In this document: positions 41,266 through 50,127 of the stretch, in pieces | How positions within the stretch are numbered: the stretch's first letter is position 1 | Layout: each line of letters begins with the position of its first letter | The notes under the pieces: generated by a model | What the model was told of the DNA's origin: nothing | Seen by the model: the letters and a program-made list of their open reading frames with translations, nothing else | Databases searched by the model: none | Program-made: the position numbers and the translations under genes | Source of the DNA: UMGS1889 sp964540575 | GTDB lineage: Bacteria > Bacillota > Clostridia > Oscillospirales > Ruminococcaceae | DNA: 64,000 nt | Direction of reading: 5' to 3' | NCBI GenBank assembly: GCA_964540575.1 | Contig: CAZINI010000006.1 | Span: 1 to 64,000 of the forward strand

Positions 41266-42510
41266 ATGGGACAGTTAAAAGAAACCTTGAGAAGGCTTTA
41301 CGGCGAAGATGCACTTGACCGGCAGCTTGAACGTTACGAAAACGCCGAAAGAGCCTTTGCTGAAACCTTTGGCGTATCGATAGAACCGATGATATTTTCC
41401 GCTTCGGGAAGGACCGAGATAGGCGGAAACCACACCGACCATAACAGAGGAAAGGTGCTCGCTGCGGCAGTAGGGCTTGACGTTATCGCATATGTTATCC
41501 CTACGAGGGAAAATGTTATCTCCGTGAAGTCGGAGGGCTATCCCAGAGATGATGTAAAGCTGGACGTTCTGGAGCCTGTTGAGGTTGAGCTGAACAGCTC
41601 CGCTGCACTTATCAGGGGCGTTGCGGCGGGCTTTGTCAAAGAAGGGCTTAAAATCGGCGGATTTGAGGCGTACACCACCTCAAACGTGCTGAAAGGCTCG
41701 GGAATATCCTCTTCGGCAGCGTTTGAAGTGCTGATAGGCACTATTCTTTCTCATCTCTACAATGACGGTCAGGTGTCTGCCGTGAAGATCGCTCAAATAG
41801 CACAGTTTGCCGAGAACAAGTTCTTCGGCAAGCCTTCGGGACTTATGGATCAGATGGCTTCGTCGGTGGGCGGCTTCATCACTATCGACTTCGAGGACAC
41901 GGAAAATCCCGTTATCGAAAGCATAAGCTATGACTTTGCTTCCAGCGGATACAGCCTTTGCATCGTCGATACCAAGGGCAATCACGCCGATCTGACCCCC
42001 GAATATGCTGCAATTCCTCAGGAAATGAAGGCTGTTGCCGAATACTTCGGCAAAAAAGAGCTTCGTGATATTAACAAGGCACAGGTTCTGGATAACGCCG
42101 CTGACATTCGCTGCAAGCTGGGTGACAGAGCATTCCTGAGAGCAATGCATTTCTTTGATGAAAACGTCAGAGTTGAGAAGGAAGCAGCAGCATTAAAAGC
42201 TGGAAATATCAATGAATTTTTCAAAATTGTGAACGAAAGCGGAAACAGTTCCTACAAGTATCTCCAGAACATTTACGCTCCGAAAAATCCCTCCGAGCAG
42301 GGCCTTTCAACGGGACTTTATGCTGCCGAAAATGTCCTTGAAGGCAGGGGAGCGTGCAGAGTTCACGGCGGAGGGTTTGCAGGGACTATCCAGGCGTTCG
42401 TTCCTAATGACAAGTTAGATGCCTTTACAGACACTATGGAAAAGCTATTTGGAGAGGGCAGCTGCCATAAGCTCTACATTCGTCCTTGCGGAGGCGTTAA
42501 AGTCAAGTAA
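41266..42510 (+). CDS. galK: Galactokinase GalK
   Basis: 414 residues, GHMP kinase. Galactose-binding signature SASGRTEIGGNHTDHNRG, ATP loop KGSGISSSAAFEV and the C-terminal GACRVHGGGFAGTIQAF motif 3 are all present. It phosphorylates galactose for the Leloir pathway and is paired functionally with galE (33167-34177); galT is not in the window. ATG follows AAGGAG. It ends at a very strong terminator. Confidence 0.95.
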   Translation: MGQLKETLRRLYGEDALDRQLERYENAERAFAETFGVSIEPMIFSASGRTEIGGNHTDHNRGKVLAAAVGLDVIAYVIPTRENVISVKSEGYPRDDVKLDVLEPVEVELNSSAALIRGVAAGFVKEGLKIGGFEAYTTSNVLKGSGISSSAAFEVLIGTILSHLYNDGQVSAVKIAQIAQFAENKFFGKPSGLMDQMASSVGGFITIDFEDTENPVIESISYDFASSGYSLCIVDTKGNHADLTPEYAAIPQEMKAVAEYFGKKELRDINKAQVLDNAADIRCKLGDRAFLRAMHFFDENVRVEKEAAALKAGNINEFFKIVNESGNSSYKYLQNIYAPKNPSEQGLSTGLYAAENVLEGRGACRVHGGGFAGTIQAFVPNDKLDAFTDTMEKLFGEGSCHKLYIRPCGGVKVK

Positions 42511-42544
42511 ATAGGCGTTTTGCGGAAGCAAATAGTTTTTTGAA

Positions 42545-42606
42545 ATCAAATATCCCTGACACCGTAAAGACAAATTACTTTACAGTGTCAGGGATATTTC
42601 TTTTTC
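42545..42606 (+). terminator. Intrinsic terminator of galK
   Basis: AAATATCCCTGACAC then GTAAAG pair with CTTTAC and GTGTCAGGGATATTT, followed by CTTTTTC. The rest of the interval to 42850 shows no gene. Confidence 0.88.
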
Positions 42607-42850
42607 GAAATCCGAAGAATTTCGCCGAATACTTTGAGAAAATCGGGAATTCTGCTGTCAGTTTGCGTGTCTTTTTGATGATTTTTGCAGAAATGGGAGG
42701 GCGTTGCACTAAGACTCTACGGGGCGAGAAAAGGACGGCTATTTTTACTGTCCCTGAGGACGGTGAAGGGTAAAACAGACAGCTGTCAGACGGCGTGATT
42801 TTCCTAAAATTAACAAAAATATTTTTGAATGTCATATAATATATGTAGAA

Positions 42851-43690
42851 CTATATGCTATCCTTCCTGCTGTTGAACCAATTCAGACAGCGAAGCTCGT
42901 CCTCTAGTTTTTCAACTTGCATATCTATAAGACAAGTATCTGCATAGCTTGAGTCGAGTGTATCTGCATATCCTATATGTTGTATGTATACGGACTTGCT
43001 ATATCTACATTTAGGTGTATATTGAAACAAAAAGGTGATGTATCGCTCGTTTTTAAGGGTAATATCTCTGATTGGCATAGGTGGTGCGGCCTTGACCTCG
43101 GATATGTCGGGCGGACGTTTGCCCAGATAGTCCAGGAGAACACATCGATTATACTCGTTGTTCCCGAACTGCGGCATGATTTTCGACAGCGGTTCGGTGA
43201 TCGTTTCGGTGATTTTCAAGGCTACATACATATCCTTGAACCATTCGCCGGGCTTGGCGTTGACCAGCTTGCAGGATAGTATCTCGCCTTTTTCTCCCAA
43301 GGCTTTTGCGATGCTGAGCTCGGGTGTTCGTATCTCGGGCATATGGTCCGACAGCAGTTTTTCACGGAGATGGAGCACGCTGTTTCGGCGGGCTGCTGCC
43401 ATAGGGGACAGCGGTTTTCCTCTGAAAGTGTGTTTTCTTTGGACACTGAGTATGGCGTTTCGCTTGGCATCGTGGGTGAGTCTGCCGAAGTCGTACTGTA
43501 CGGAAGCAAGGGCGTACCAGAATTCGGCGTCTTTCTCCGTCAGCTGCTTGTTGATTTTGAAGTATTTTTTCAGTGCTTCAACAATGGTGCGGTCGTCCAG
43601 CCCCATGGCTGCCATTACGACATATTCTTTTCGCAATTCCTTTGCTATTGGTGTGGCAGTTATGCCGGCGTTAAGAGGTTCCTGCTTCAC
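42851..43690 (-). CDS. Hypothetical protein downstream of the tRNA-Gln pair
   Basis: 279 residues, GTG 43690 behind AAAGGAGG; the longer open frame continues through the tRNA genes and is rejected. Soluble and Lys/Arg-rich in the middle (SVQRKHTFRGKPLSPMAAAR). No catalytic motif and no family recognised. The N-terminal third (MGLDDRTIVEALKKYFKINK) could form a helical DNA-binding-like region, but that is weak. The position right after tRNAs is a common site of accessory genes. Confidence 0.7.
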   Translation of the reverse strand: MKQEPLNAGITATPIAKELRKEYVVMAAMGLDDRTIVEALKKYFKINKQLTEKDAEFWYALASVQYDFGRLTHDAKRNAILSVQRKHTFRGKPLSPMAAARRNSVLHLREKLLSDHMPEIRTPELSIAKALGEKGEILSCKLVNAKPGEWFKDMYVALKITETITEPLSKIMPQFGNNEYNRCVLLDYLGKRPPDISEVKAAPPMPIRDITLKNERYITFLFQYTPKCRYSKSVYIQHIGYADTLDSSYADTCLIDMQVEKLEDELRCLNWFNSRKDSI

Positions 43691-43763
43691 TGAAATATCC
43701 TCCTTTCTCTTTTGTTGAATGGTTGATTTGCGTTCGTTTTGTTGCTTCGGTGAATTATCTATA

Positions 43764-43796
43764 CAAAAAGAAAAACCCGCAATCACTTGCAGGTTT
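43764..43796 (-). terminator. Intrinsic terminator of the tRNA-Gln genes
   Basis: Minus strand AACCTGCAA-gtga-TTGCGGGTT followed by TTTCTTTTTG. Confidence 0.85.
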
Positions 43797-43801
43797 TGTA
43801 A

Positions 43802-43877
43802 TGGTTGGGGTGGAAGGATTTGAACCCTCGGAATGGATGAGTCAGAGTCATCTGCCTTACCACTTGGCGACACCCCA
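43802..43877 (-). tRNA. tRNA-Gln (CTG)
   Basis: 76 nt with acceptor TGGGGTG/CACCCCA, D arm GCCAAGTGGTAAGGC, anticodon stem GATGA/TCATC around loop CTCTGAC (anticodon CTG), T arm GGGTTCAAATCC, discriminator A, encoded CCA. It decodes CAG and follows the TTG isoacceptor by 4 bp. Confidence 0.95.
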
Positions 43878-43881
43878 GTAT

Positions 43882-43957
43882 TGGTTGGGATAGATGGATT
43901 CGAACCATCGGAATGACGGAGTCAAAGTCCGCTGCCTTACCGCTTGGCTATACCCCA
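43882..43957 (-). tRNA. tRNA-Gln (TTG)
   Basis: 76 nt: acceptor TGGGGTA/TATCCCA, D arm GCCAAGCGGTAAGGC, anticodon loop CTTTGAC (anticodon TTG), T arm GGTTCGAATCC, encoded CCA. First tRNA of the leftward pair. Confidence 0.95.
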
Positions 43958-44022
43958 ATATTTAAGAGAGCCATCGGTGAGGTTTTCATCGGGGATTGTG
44001 TCCTCTCCCTGACGACTTTATT

Positions 44023-44051
44023 ATTATATCACAACGTTCGGCAAAATGCAA
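44023..44051 (-). promoter_or_regulatory. Promoter of the tRNA-Gln pair
   Basis: Minus-strand TTGCAT, 17 bp, TATAAT, about 65 bp upstream of tRNA-Gln(TTG). Confidence 0.8.
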
Positions 44052-44201
44052 GTGTTTTTTTGGGATTTTACGATATTTGTATGACTTCACAAAAAATGAT
44101 TAAAACAGCAGCGTATAATATGCAAATTTACCAAATTATCCGCATATCTATGTGTGTCATTCACCGAAATTTGCGATGAATGACACACATTAAAGCGATG
44201 A

Positions 44202-47027
44202 TTATTTCAAAAGTTTTTTCAGATATTGCCCCGTATAGGACTCTTTGCAGGCTGCAATTTCCTCGGGAGTACCGCATTTCAGAATGGTTCCGCCCTTGTT
44301 TCCACCCTCGGGACCCAGGTCTATCACATAATCGGACACCTTGATAACGTCCAGATTATGCTCGATGACAAGTACGGTATTTCCCGTATCCGCCAGTGCC
44401 TGAAGCACCTCGATAAGCTTCTGAACGTCGTAGGAATGAAGTCCTGTCGTTGGCTCGTCCAGAATGTAGAAGGTTCTGCCTGTTGCACGCTTCGACAGCT
44501 CCGTTGCCAGCTTGACACGCTGTGCCTCACCGCCCGAAAGAGTGGTTGCGGGCTGACCTATCTTGATATATCCCAGCCCCACGTCCCGCAAAGTGGTGAG
44601 CTTTCTTGCTATCTTCGGGATATTGGCAAAAAACTCCACACCCTCGTCCACAGTCATTTCAAGAACGTCGTGAATGCTCTTGCCCTTGTACTTCACTTCC
44701 AGGGTTTCCCTGTTATACCGTTTGCCCTTGCAGACCTCGCAGGGAACGTAAATATCGGGAAGAAAGTGCATTTCTATCTTGATGATGCCGTCGCCCTCAC
44801 AGGCTTCGCAGCGTCCGCCCTTGGTGTTGAAGGAAAATCTTCCCGAGGTGTAGCCCTTCATTTTTGCGTCGTTTGTCTGAGCGAAGAGTTCACGAATATC
44901 GTTGAAAACGCCTGTGTATGTGGCAGGGTTTGAACGGGGCGTTCTGCCGATGGGGGACTGATCGATCGCTATTACCTTGTCAAGATTTTCCAGACCCTCC
45001 ATGCTATCGAATTTTCCCGGGCGTATCTTGGCACGATTAAGCCTGCCCGCCAGATTTTTGTAGATGATCTCGTTTACGAGAGAGGATTTTCCCGAGCCGG
45101 AAACGCCTGTAACACAGGTAAATGTTCCCAACGGAACCGAAACGTCAACATTCTTGAGATTATTCTCACGAGCACCTCTAACGGTGAGATATTTTCCGTT
45201 TCCGCTTCGGCGTTTTTCGGGAACAGCTATCTTTCGCTTTCCGCTTAGGAATTGTCCTGTAATAGATTTTTCACATTTCAATATTTCATCATATGTTCCC
45301 GAGAATATGACCTCACCGCCGTGAATGCCTGCGTAAGGACCAATATCCACGATATAATCGGCTGCCCGCATAGTGTCCTCATCATGTTCAACGACTATCA
45401 GCGTGTTTCCAAGGTCACGAAGCCGCTTCAATGTACCGATAAGCTTGTCATTATCCCGCTGATGCAGACCGATGCTAGGCTCATCGAGGATATACAGAAC
45501 GCCTACCAGCGACGAACCGATTTGCGTTGCAAGGCGTATTCTCTGACTTTCACCGCCCGAAAGAGTAGCAGCCGCACGGCTGAGCGTCAGATATTCCAGA
45601 CCGACGCTGGAAAGAAATCCCAGCCTTGATTTTATCTCCTTGATTATCCTTTCGGCGATGAAAGCGTCCCGTTCGGACAGCTCAAGGTTATTGAAAAAGT
45701 CAAGGCATTCCGACACCGATTTGCGGCAAAGCTCGCTGATATTGATGCCGCCAACCGTTACCGAAAGGCTTTCCTTTTTCAGCCTTTCGCCGTGGCAGTC
45801 GGGACATTCTACCTCGCTCATGCAGTCGTGTATCTCTTCCTTTGACCACTCGCTGTTGGACTCACGGTAGCGGCGTTCCAGATTGTTGATAATGCCCTCA
45901 AATTCGGCGTTGTACACACTGTTCCCGAATTCCGTTTTGCGGTGCAGCCGAAGCTTCTGACCCTTTGTGCCGTACAGAAAAACGTCCACGACCTCTTTCG
46001 GGAGATCCTTTACGGGGGTGTCGAGGGATATGCCGTAGAACTGTCCGATACCTCTGTAATACATCATTGCGATGGATTTGTCGTCCAGAGAATTCCATCC
46101 GCTTGCTTTTATTGCCCCCTGACGGATAGAAAGCTCCTTATTCGGGATAATGAGGTCGGGGTCTATTTTGGAGAAAACGCCAAGGCCCGTACACTTTTCG
46201 CATGCACCGAAGGGATTGTTGAAGGAGAACATTCTTGGGGTCAGCTCGTCGATGGAGATATTATGCTCTGGGCAGGCGTAGCTTTGAGAGAACAGCATTT
46301 CCTCGCCGTCGATCACATCAACGATAAGCAGTCCGCCCGATACGGAGGACGCTGTTTCGATACTGTCCGTCAGACGTGAGGTAATATCGGGCTTTATGAC
46401 CAGACGGTCAACCACTATTTCGATATTATGCTTTTTGTTCTTTTCCAGCTTGATTTCCTCGGAAAGGTCGTAGATGATACCGTCGCAGCGTACTCTTACA
46501 AAGCCCGAACGCTTAGCGGAATCCAACTCCTTGACGTGTTCGCCCTTACGTCCTCGGATAATGGGGGCGAGCAGCTGTATCTTCGTGCCCTCGGGAAGCT
46601 TCAGTACCTTGTCCACTATCTGGTCAACGGTCTGCTGACGTATCTCACGACCGCAGACGGGGCAGTGGGGGACACCTATCCTTGCATAAAGCAGTCGGAG
46701 ATAGTCATATATCTCGGTCACTGTTCCCACGGTGGAACGGGGGTTTTTGGAGGTGGTTTTCTGGTCGATGGATATAGCGGGGGAAAGCCCCTCGATGCTG
46801 TCAACATCGGGCTTTTCCATCTGACCGAGGAACATTCTTGCGTAAGAAGAAAGGCTCTCCATATATCTCCGCTGACCGTCTGCATAAATGGTATCGAACG
46901 CCATAGAGGATTTTCCCGAGCCGGAAAGCCCCGTCATAACGATAAGCTTATCTCTCGGCAGCTCCAGATCCACGTTTTTCAGGTTGTGTTCTCTTGCACC
47001 CTTAATGATTATTTTATCCTTTGCCAT
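44202..47027 (-). CDS. uvrA: Excinuclease ABC subunit A
   Basis: 941 residues, full length. Two ABC modules with Walker A TGLSGSGKSSMAFDT near 32 and TGVSGSGKSSLVNEI near 640, two ABC signatures (TLSGGESQRIRLA, TLSGGEAQRVKLA) and zinc modules such as CEACEGDGI...CEVCKGKRY. UvrA finds bulky DNA damage with UvrB in nucleotide excision repair. ATG follows AAGGAG. It is monocistronic from the promoter at 47073-47101; uvrB and uvrC are not in the window. Confidence 0.98.
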   Translation of the reverse strand: MAKDKIIIKGAREHNLKNVDLELPRDKLIVMTGLSGSGKSSMAFDTIYADGQRRYMESLSSYARMFLGQMEKPDVDSIEGLSPAISIDQKTTSKNPRSTVGTVTEIYDYLRLLYARIGVPHCPVCGREIRQQTVDQIVDKVLKLPEGTKIQLLAPIIRGRKGEHVKELDSAKRSGFVRVRCDGIIYDLSEEIKLEKNKKHNIEIVVDRLVIKPDITSRLTDSIETASSVSGGLLIVDVIDGEEMLFSQSYACPEHNISIDELTPRMFSFNNPFGACEKCTGLGVFSKIDPDLIIPNKELSIRQGAIKASGWNSLDDKSIAMMYYRGIGQFYGISLDTPVKDLPKEVVDVFLYGTKGQKLRLHRKTEFGNSVYNAEFEGIINNLERRYRESNSEWSKEEIHDCMSEVECPDCHGERLKKESLSVTVGGINISELCRKSVSECLDFFNNLELSERDAFIAERIIKEIKSRLGFLSSVGLEYLTLSRAAATLSGGESQRIRLATQIGSSLVGVLYILDEPSIGLHQRDNDKLIGTLKRLRDLGNTLIVVEHDEDTMRAADYIVDIGPYAGIHGGEVIFSGTYDEILKCEKSITGQFLSGKRKIAVPEKRRSGNGKYLTVRGARENNLKNVDVSVPLGTFTCVTGVSGSGKSSLVNEIIYKNLAGRLNRAKIRPGKFDSMEGLENLDKVIAIDQSPIGRTPRSNPATYTGVFNDIRELFAQTNDAKMKGYTSGRFSFNTKGGRCEACEGDGIIKIEMHFLPDIYVPCEVCKGKRYNRETLEVKYKGKSIHDVLEMTVDEGVEFFANIPKIARKLTTLRDVGLGYIKIGQPATTLSGGEAQRVKLATELSKRATGRTFYILDEPTTGLHSYDVQKLIEVLQALADTGNTVLVIEHNLDVIKVSDYVIDLGPEGGNKGGTILKCGTPEEIAACKESYTGQYLKKLLK

Positions 47028-47362
47028 AGTTTTCTCCTTGATTTGTAAACGTTAGTTCCGCACTTTTGTTCTATTATACCACCAATAATTTTAATTGTCA
47101 ACGATTGAAACCGCAAGGTTTAATATTTGTTCATATTGCATATTAAGAGATATATTTAGATATATCTCTATTTGGATATTTTGTATATATACATAAAGAA
47201 ACTGCCGTTTTTATGCGGCAGTTTTTTCGAGATATTTTTCTTTAGCGTAAACCGAAAGCTTCATATTCTAAGGCGGCTTTTGCGTCAGCCACAGCTTTCT
47301 TTTGGGAAATGCACGGGGACGGTTTGCTGCCTTGAAGCTGCATAGCTGTTCCCACATGAAAA
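47028..47362. other. Intergenic region upstream of uvrA
   Basis: Contains the uvrA promoter, the hairpin AAACTGCCG/CGGCAGTTT at about 47200-47226, which likely ends the upstream leftward gene, and a segment (47249-47325) related to 41111-41186. No gene supported. Confidence 0.6.
47073..47101 (-). promoter_or_regulatory. Promoter of uvrA
   Basis: Minus-strand TTGACA, 17 bp, TATAAT. No obvious LexA box was found over it. Confidence 0.88.
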
Positions 47363-48361
47363 TCATATATTCAGCGTTCCGATATAAAACTCTAAACCTA
47401 TAAGTGCAAAGACGTAAAACACTATTACCATTGACAGTGCCAGCGGTGAGGTACCGCCCTTTGCTGCTAAAGTGGCACGAAGCTCGTAGGGATGGGTTTT
47501 CTTTCGTATCTTCGGGACGGTTTTCAGCACCTTTCGGTAGTACAGCCAGTTAGCAAAGCAGCTTGTTCCCACCATAAAAGCGTAGGTTAGAATGGAGAAC
47601 ATTATTATCAGCACCTGAAAAGCCGTGCTTTGCACATCAAAGTGGGAAGCGATTTCCGTGATGAAACCGAAATTATACTGTGGGTTTGCCCCGATAAGGA
47701 TAAACCGTGGTATATTCAGGAATAACCTGATGATTATGCAGAGTATGGAGGCAAATATCATCTTCCGATTGGCGAAATACAGCTCGGGAGCGATAAGTGC
47801 GGAAAGATTCATACTGAATTTTCCTCCCGTCAGCTTGAAACGCTTGAAGAGCGGCAGATAATAGTGAGTGTTTTTGCCGATATAGTCCGCCATTTCACAG
47901 ACTCTTGTTTCGCCGTACGGTTCGTTAGGGTCGAAGCCGCAGAGTGGGTCGGAGTAGTTGATCAGAAATGCGGCAAACTCTTCGGGGGACATACCGCCTG
48001 CACTGCCCGCAGTTTCCTCGGGTGTCATTCCCGGGCGGGAATAGCTTTCGTCCTTCACCTGCGATACAACGGCAAGTGCCTGTCCGCATCTTTGACAAAA
48101 CGGCGTGCCTGCGGGGTTTTCCAGACCGCATACGGGGCAGACATGCTTACCGTCGGGAGCTGTTTTTCCCTTTTCGGTGGGTGAAACGTCCGATTTCCAG
48201 CTGCCGCCGCTTTTGTGAAGCTCATAGTTGATGCATTTTCCCTCTTTTTCGTAGCAGCTGCGGTGATAGGGCGTTCCGCAGTCGGGGCAGACGACAATAT
48301 CATCGTCTTCGGCAAACCGTTCGCCGCAGGAGATACATTTTGAACCTTTATAATCAGCCAT
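47363..48361 (-). CDS. Zinc-finger membrane protein (Prok-RING plus DUF2628-like)
   Basis: 332 residues. The N-terminus has a RING-like zinc finger (CISCGERF...CPDCGTPYHRSCYE) and a second ribbon (CPVCGLENPAGTPFCQRCG). The C-terminal 170 residues have three to four membrane helices with the FKLTGGKFSMNLSALIAPELYF region typical of DUF2628-like proteins. This domain pair is common in Clostridia; the function is unknown. It is divergent from the ECF sigma operon. Confidence 0.85.
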   Translation of the reverse strand: MADYKGSKCISCGERFAEDDDIVVCPDCGTPYHRSCYEKEGKCINYELHKSGGSWKSDVSPTEKGKTAPDGKHVCPVCGLENPAGTPFCQRCGQALAVVSQVKDESYSRPGMTPEETAGSAGGMSPEEFAAFLINYSDPLCGFDPNEPYGETRVCEMADYIGKNTHYYLPLFKRFKLTGGKFSMNLSALIAPELYFANRKMIFASILCIIIRLFLNIPRFILIGANPQYNFGFITEIASHFDVQSTAFQVLIIMFSILTYAFMVGTSCFANWLYYRKVLKTVPKIRKKTHPYELRATLAAKGGTSPLALSMVIVFYVFALIGLEFYIGTLNI

Positions 48362-48393
48362 TTGTTGACATTCCTTTCTGTTGCAATATTAAT

Positions 48394-48422
48394 AGTATAT
48401 CATAAATTTTCCGAATAATCAA
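48394..48422 (-). promoter_or_regulatory. Promoter of the zinc-finger membrane gene
   Basis: Minus-strand TTGATT, 17 bp, TATACT, 33 bp before the ATG. Confidence 0.7.
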
Positions 48423-48434
48423 TAGTCATTTATC

Positions 48435-48462
48435 TTGCAAAAAAGCGAGATTTGTGTATAAT
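48435..48462 (+). promoter_or_regulatory. Promoter of the ECF sigma operon
   Basis: TTGCAA, 16 bp, TATAAT, about 195 bp upstream of the sigma gene; the long leader shows no clear ECF-type autoregulatory motif. Confidence 0.65.
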
Positions 48463-48657
48463 AATAGTATAGCAGGCGATTGTGTTGATTTGCTGAAATT
48501 GCTCTGAACATTTCACGAAACAGGAATTCTGCAATAACACACAAAATTCATATAATATCATATAAAAGTTAATTAAAATCCGCCATAAATCCGCTTATCG
48601 GGAAACGTATATATTATGAAAGCCGATAAATTGGACGGCGGGAGCGAGGTGAAAGGG

Positions 48658-49200
48658 TTGACTGAGAGGCAGTTTGACAATGCTGTTGGGCGAATACTTG
48701 ACGGCGACAGGTCGGGGCTTCGGGATATTTACGAGGAGTACGGGAAGATGATATTCGGCACGATAATGTCGGTGGTAAAGTCGCCGCACGATGCTGAGGA
48801 TATTACCTCGGATTTCTTCATCAGGCTTTGGTCTATTGCAGATACATATGTAAGCGGAAACGGTCATCGGCGGTGGCTGGCGGCTATTGCACGAAATATG
48901 GCGTTGGATTTCCTAAGACGGAAAAGCCGTGAAACTGTGGCTGATGATGACAGCTGTCTTGATGAAACGCCGTCGGACGAGCTGCTGGAGGACAGCGTTA
49001 CCGAAAAGGTCACTGTCGCAGCGGCGGTGGATACTTTGGAGGAAACGGAGCGGGAGATAATCAATCTGAAATTTATCTCCGAGCTGACATTTTCCGAAAT
49101 ATCGAAAATACTCAAAAAGCCTTTAGGTACGGTGACATGGAAATACCGAAAGGCTATCGAAAAGCTAAGGAGGTGCATACCCGATGAAAGGCTCATTTGA
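48658..49200 (+). CDS. ECF-type RNA polymerase sigma factor
   Basis: 180 residues. Sigma region 2 covers about 15-85 (HDAEDITSDFFIRLWSIADT) and region 4 about 115-175, with the helix-turn-helix TFSEISKILKKPLGTVTWKY. TTG 48658 is chosen because GAGGTGAAAGGG precedes it; ATG 48616 lacks a ribosome site. The gene overlaps the next, an anti-sigma-like membrane protein, by 17 bp, the usual arrangement for coupled sigma/anti-sigma pairs. Confidence 0.92.
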   Translation: MTERQFDNAVGRILDGDRSGLRDIYEEYGKMIFGTIMSVVKSPHDAEDITSDFFIRLWSIADTYVSGNGHRRWLAAIARNMALDFLRRKSRETVADDDSCLDETPSDELLEDSVTEKVTVAAAVDTLEETEREIINLKFISELTFSEISKILKKPLGTVTWKYRKAIEKLRRCIPDERLI

Positions 49201-50095
49201 AGAAAAGCTCAAGGACACATATCAGAGTGAAATGTCGCAGTATGCACCCGATATGGACAAAATGTGGGAAAAAATCGAAGGAAATCTGACGGAACGTCCT
49301 CCCCGAACAAAGAAGATCGTTATGCACAGCAGAAAAAGGGCGGCGGCTATATGGGCAGCGGCGGCGATAATTCTCATTCCCGTGGGCTTTAAGGCGGCAC
49401 AGTTCTCGGAAAATTCCATAAAAAACAGTGACACGGCGGTTGCTGACAATATGACAGACGGTTTCGCAAATGGAGTTCAGATGGCGGCAGAGGAAAATAA
49501 TGCCTATGCAGATGATGCCGCAGCTTCGGAAGATGCTGTACCGTCCGGGGACAGTTCCGACACGGAGCATCTCCCCGAAAAAATGTATTACACCGAGCTG
49601 AATTTCCCGAGAGAAACGGCAATGTCAAATATGCCCGAGATAGAAAACGAGTGCGTGGCGTATTTCGTGGAGAGCGAGGTGCTTTCGCAGACCGACAGGT
49701 TTGTTGATGTAAAGGTTCGGTCGGTGAGCTATAATGAAGCGGAAAATGCTGTTGAATACGAGCTTTATGACGTTTTGGGGGATACGCTGCTGAATGTTTC
49801 CACGGCTGTGGGAAATGGCGAAAACAACACTCTTTGCTCCGACCGATATGTCCTAAAAATGGGACACGAATATATTCTTCCCCTTGCGGAGAGGGACGGG
49901 GAATACTGCATTGTGTTCCCGTCCGCACCCCAGACAGAACTTACTGAGGACGGCTATGCGGTTTTCCACAATGGCTGGACTTCGCTTATGGGGTTTGAAA
50001 CGGCGTATCTGGAATGTCCCCGAAACGGGAAGGACGACTATTTCTATGACAGAATGGCAGTGACCTTTGCGGAAAATCTTGAAATTGACTATTGA
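49184..50095 (+). CDS. Anti-sigma-like single-pass membrane protein
   Basis: 303 residues. The N-terminal 50 residues are cytoplasmic and charged (SQYAPDMDKMWEKIEGNL), followed by one membrane helix (about 49-66, AAAIWAAAAIILIPVGF) and an external domain of about 230 residues. This topology and overlap with the sigma gene suggest that the short cytoplasmic part holds the sigma factor. There is no zinc HxxxCxxC motif. The external domain may sense the envelope; the next gene encodes a VWA lipoprotein. Confidence 0.8.
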   Translation: MKGSFEEKLKDTYQSEMSQYAPDMDKMWEKIEGNLTERPPRTKKIVMHSRKRAAAIWAAAAIILIPVGFKAAQFSENSIKNSDTAVADNMTDGFANGVQMAAEENNAYADDAAASEDAVPSGDSSDTEHLPEKMYYTELNFPRETAMSNMPEIENECVAYFVESEVLSQTDRFVDVKVRSVSYNEAENAVEYELYDVLGDTLLNVSTAVGNGENNTLCSDRYVLKMGHEYILPLAERDGEYCIVFPSAPQTELTEDGYAVFHNGWTSLMGFETAYLECPRNGKDDYFYDRMAVTFAENLEIDY

Positions 50096-50127
50096 TATAA
50101 AGCATATAATAGAAAGGATTGATATTT

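Noticed and set aside
42540..42835. Open frames over the galK terminator region
   Set aside because: They read through a large perfect hairpin; no coding signature.
43691..43873. N-terminal extension of the unknown gene through the tRNA-Gln region
   Set aside because: The open frame is an antisense-style reading of tRNA sequence (IPRVQILPPQP is a typical tRNA mistranslation), and a GTG with AAAGGAGG gives a better start at 43690.
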